Source: Caulobacteraceae bacterium (GTDB taxonomy: Bacteria > Pseudomonadota > Alphaproteobacteria > Caulobacterales > Caulobacteraceae). Taken from it: a stretch of DNA of 64,000 bases. The stretch covers positions 1 to 64,000 of the forward strand of contig CANGCO010000003.1 of the NCBI GenBank assembly GCA_947452365.1, in the 5' to 3' direction. Below the pieces are notes generated by a model, which saw nothing but the letters and a program-made list of their open reading frames with translations, was not told where the DNA came from and did no database searches. The translations under genes were made by a program, and so were the position numbers. Below are positions 63,264 to 64,000 of this stretch, in pieces (the stretch's first letter is position 1; each line of letters starts with the position of its first letter).

Positions 63264-64000
63264 ATGGGTATTGGTTCATCCCTGCTTATTGGCGTCTCGG
63301 GCTTAACCTCCAATGCTGAGGCCATGTCCACCATTTCCAACAATATCGCGAATGTGAACACGACGGCCTATAAGAAAAATGGCACCTCGTTTCAACAACT
63401 GGTCGCAGGCAAGACCGCCGACGGGGCAACCGGTGCCTTTAACGGTACCGGAGTCGTTAACAAGATTCGCCAATTCATATCTCAGGCTGGCACACTTCAA
63501 AGAACAAACCAGCCCACCGACCTTGCCGTGGCTGGCAACGGATTCTTTGTCGTCGCGGACAAAAGTACCGGCCTGACGCCTACCGATGTGCGTTCCTTCA
63601 CGCGCCTTGGGGATTTTCAAGCCGACCCGGCTGGATATCTGAAGAATAGTAACGGCCAATATCTATTGGGTTGGCCCCAGGATACGCTGGGCAATATCGA
63701 TTATGATATTTCCGACCTTAACAAGCTGGTACCGATCAAGGTCACAGGTCTGTCGGGCATTGCAGTTCGCAGCACCTCAGTCAGCGTCGGTGCCAATATC
63801 AATGACGCCACGCCGATATCGGCCGGGGCAGCAACCTATAATGCGACCACAAAAAGCATGGCCCAATATGCAAGTGACCCAACGACAGGGACCAAGCCGG
63901 ACTTCGAAATCAGTATTCCGGTCATTGATTCAAAAGGAAACACCCGCAGTCTGACCCTGTCAGTTTTGAAAAAAGGCGCGAATGAATGGTATGCCGAAAT
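63264..64000 (+). CDS. flgE: Flagellar hook protein FlgE, N-terminal part (3' end cut by window)
   Basis: The reading frame from ATG 63264, preceded by GAAGGAAG, is open to the end of the window (about 245 codons) and is missing from the ORF track because no stop lies inside. The N terminus GSSLLIGVSGLTSNAEAMSTI continues with NNIANVNTTAYKKNGTSF, the axial-rod signature of FlgE. Near residue 85, DLAVAGNGFFVVADK and later SFTRLGDFQADPAGYL identify the hook protein. FlgE polymerises into the hook outside the outer membrane. The 91-base gap after flgD could hold another promoter, but none is clear. Confidence 0.93.
   Translation, partial: MGIGSSLLIGVSGLTSNAEAMSTISNNIANVNTTAYKKNGTSFQQLVAGKTADGATGAFNGTGVVNKIRQFISQAGTLQRTNQPTDLAVAGNGFFVVADKSTGLTPTDVRSFTRLGDFQADPAGYLKNSNGQYLLGWPQDTLGNIDYDISDLNKLVPIKVTGLSGIAVRSTSVSVGANINDATPISAGAATYNATTKSMAQYASDPTTGTKPDFEISIPVIDSKGNTRSLTLSVLKKGANEWYAE

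Noticed and set aside
1-64000. tRNA, rRNA, CRISPR arrays, insertion sequences or prophage
   Set aside because: No CCA-type tRNA arms, spaced repeats, transposase genes or phage structural genes were seen in any intergenic region.

Overview
The window is from an alphaproteobacterium, most likely from or near the Caulobacterales. I judge this from gene content and layout, not from a database search. The evidence is: DUF1150 beside a small heat-shock protein; DUF2125 beside a ChaC-type cyclotransferase and a chorismate mutase; DUF3126 beside cysE; an Entner-Doudoroff operon in the order zwf-edd-glk-eda; and a flagellar locus in which flgK-flgL and fliK-flgD-flgE diverge from paired sigma-54 promoters, as in the Caulobacter flaN/flbG region. 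GC content is about 60 percent by eye. Genes are densely packed with many 1-4 base overlaps. I saw no rRNA, tRNA, CRISPR array or insertion sequence.

Layout, left half. 1-2.1 kb holds a fatty acyl-CoA oxidation group (truncated acyl-CoA dehydrogenase, SDR, enoyl-CoA hydratase). 2.15-7.8 kb is a complete tripartite RND efflux operon. 7.97-14.6 kb carries single genes: a secreted M28 peptidase, a flavin monooxygenase, a secreted alkylsulfatase-like metallo-beta-lactamase-fold enzyme and an Nramp-like transporter. 14.7-19.6 kb is the Entner-Doudoroff operon, with a palindromic operator-like site upstream of zwf. 19.8-24.3 kb has an aminotransferase, a PhoQ/PhoP-like two-component system with a PepSY partner, and DUF1150-Hsp20. 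24.4-29.8 kb has lipid genes (desaturase, atypical thiolase, acyl-CoA dehydrogenase) and a MATE exporter.

Layout, right half. 29.8-34.2 kb has a phosphoribosyltransferase and a zinc-ribbon protein divergent from ftsE-ftsX-ydcF-plsC. 34.2-38.7 kb is a ChaC/DUF2125/aromatic amino acid group (chorismate mutase, HisC-like aminotransferase, prephenate dehydrogenase). 38.7-43.7 kb has pdxH, a J-domain protein, aroC, a pirin, a class D beta-lactamase and a crotonase. 43.7-50.5 kb has a gamma-carbonic anhydrase, phoH behind a structured leader, DUF3126-cysE, a NUDIX hydrolase, a nitroreductase, a DJ-1/PfpI protein, an SDR and a SleB-type hydrolase. 50.8-56.7 kb has uvrB, an AT-rich orphan gene, a thiolase and mnmA. 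The window ends in the flagellar hook locus and is cut inside flgE.

The observations most worth following are: (1) a 230-nt leader upstream of phoH with its own promoter, a terminator and a repeated GGTCCAAT that could support mutually exclusive pairings; (2) flgL is broken by a 5-bp tandem duplication, and removing one copy restores a full-length reading frame; (3) a complete sigma-54/IHF/ftr-like control region between flgK and fliK; (4) amber (TAG) is by far the commonest stop codon, and five convergent gene pairs share a single CTAG as both stops; (5) an AT-rich orphan gene lies between uvrB and a thiolase. I did not find a clearly new multi-gene system. The phoH leader is the best candidate for something undescribed.
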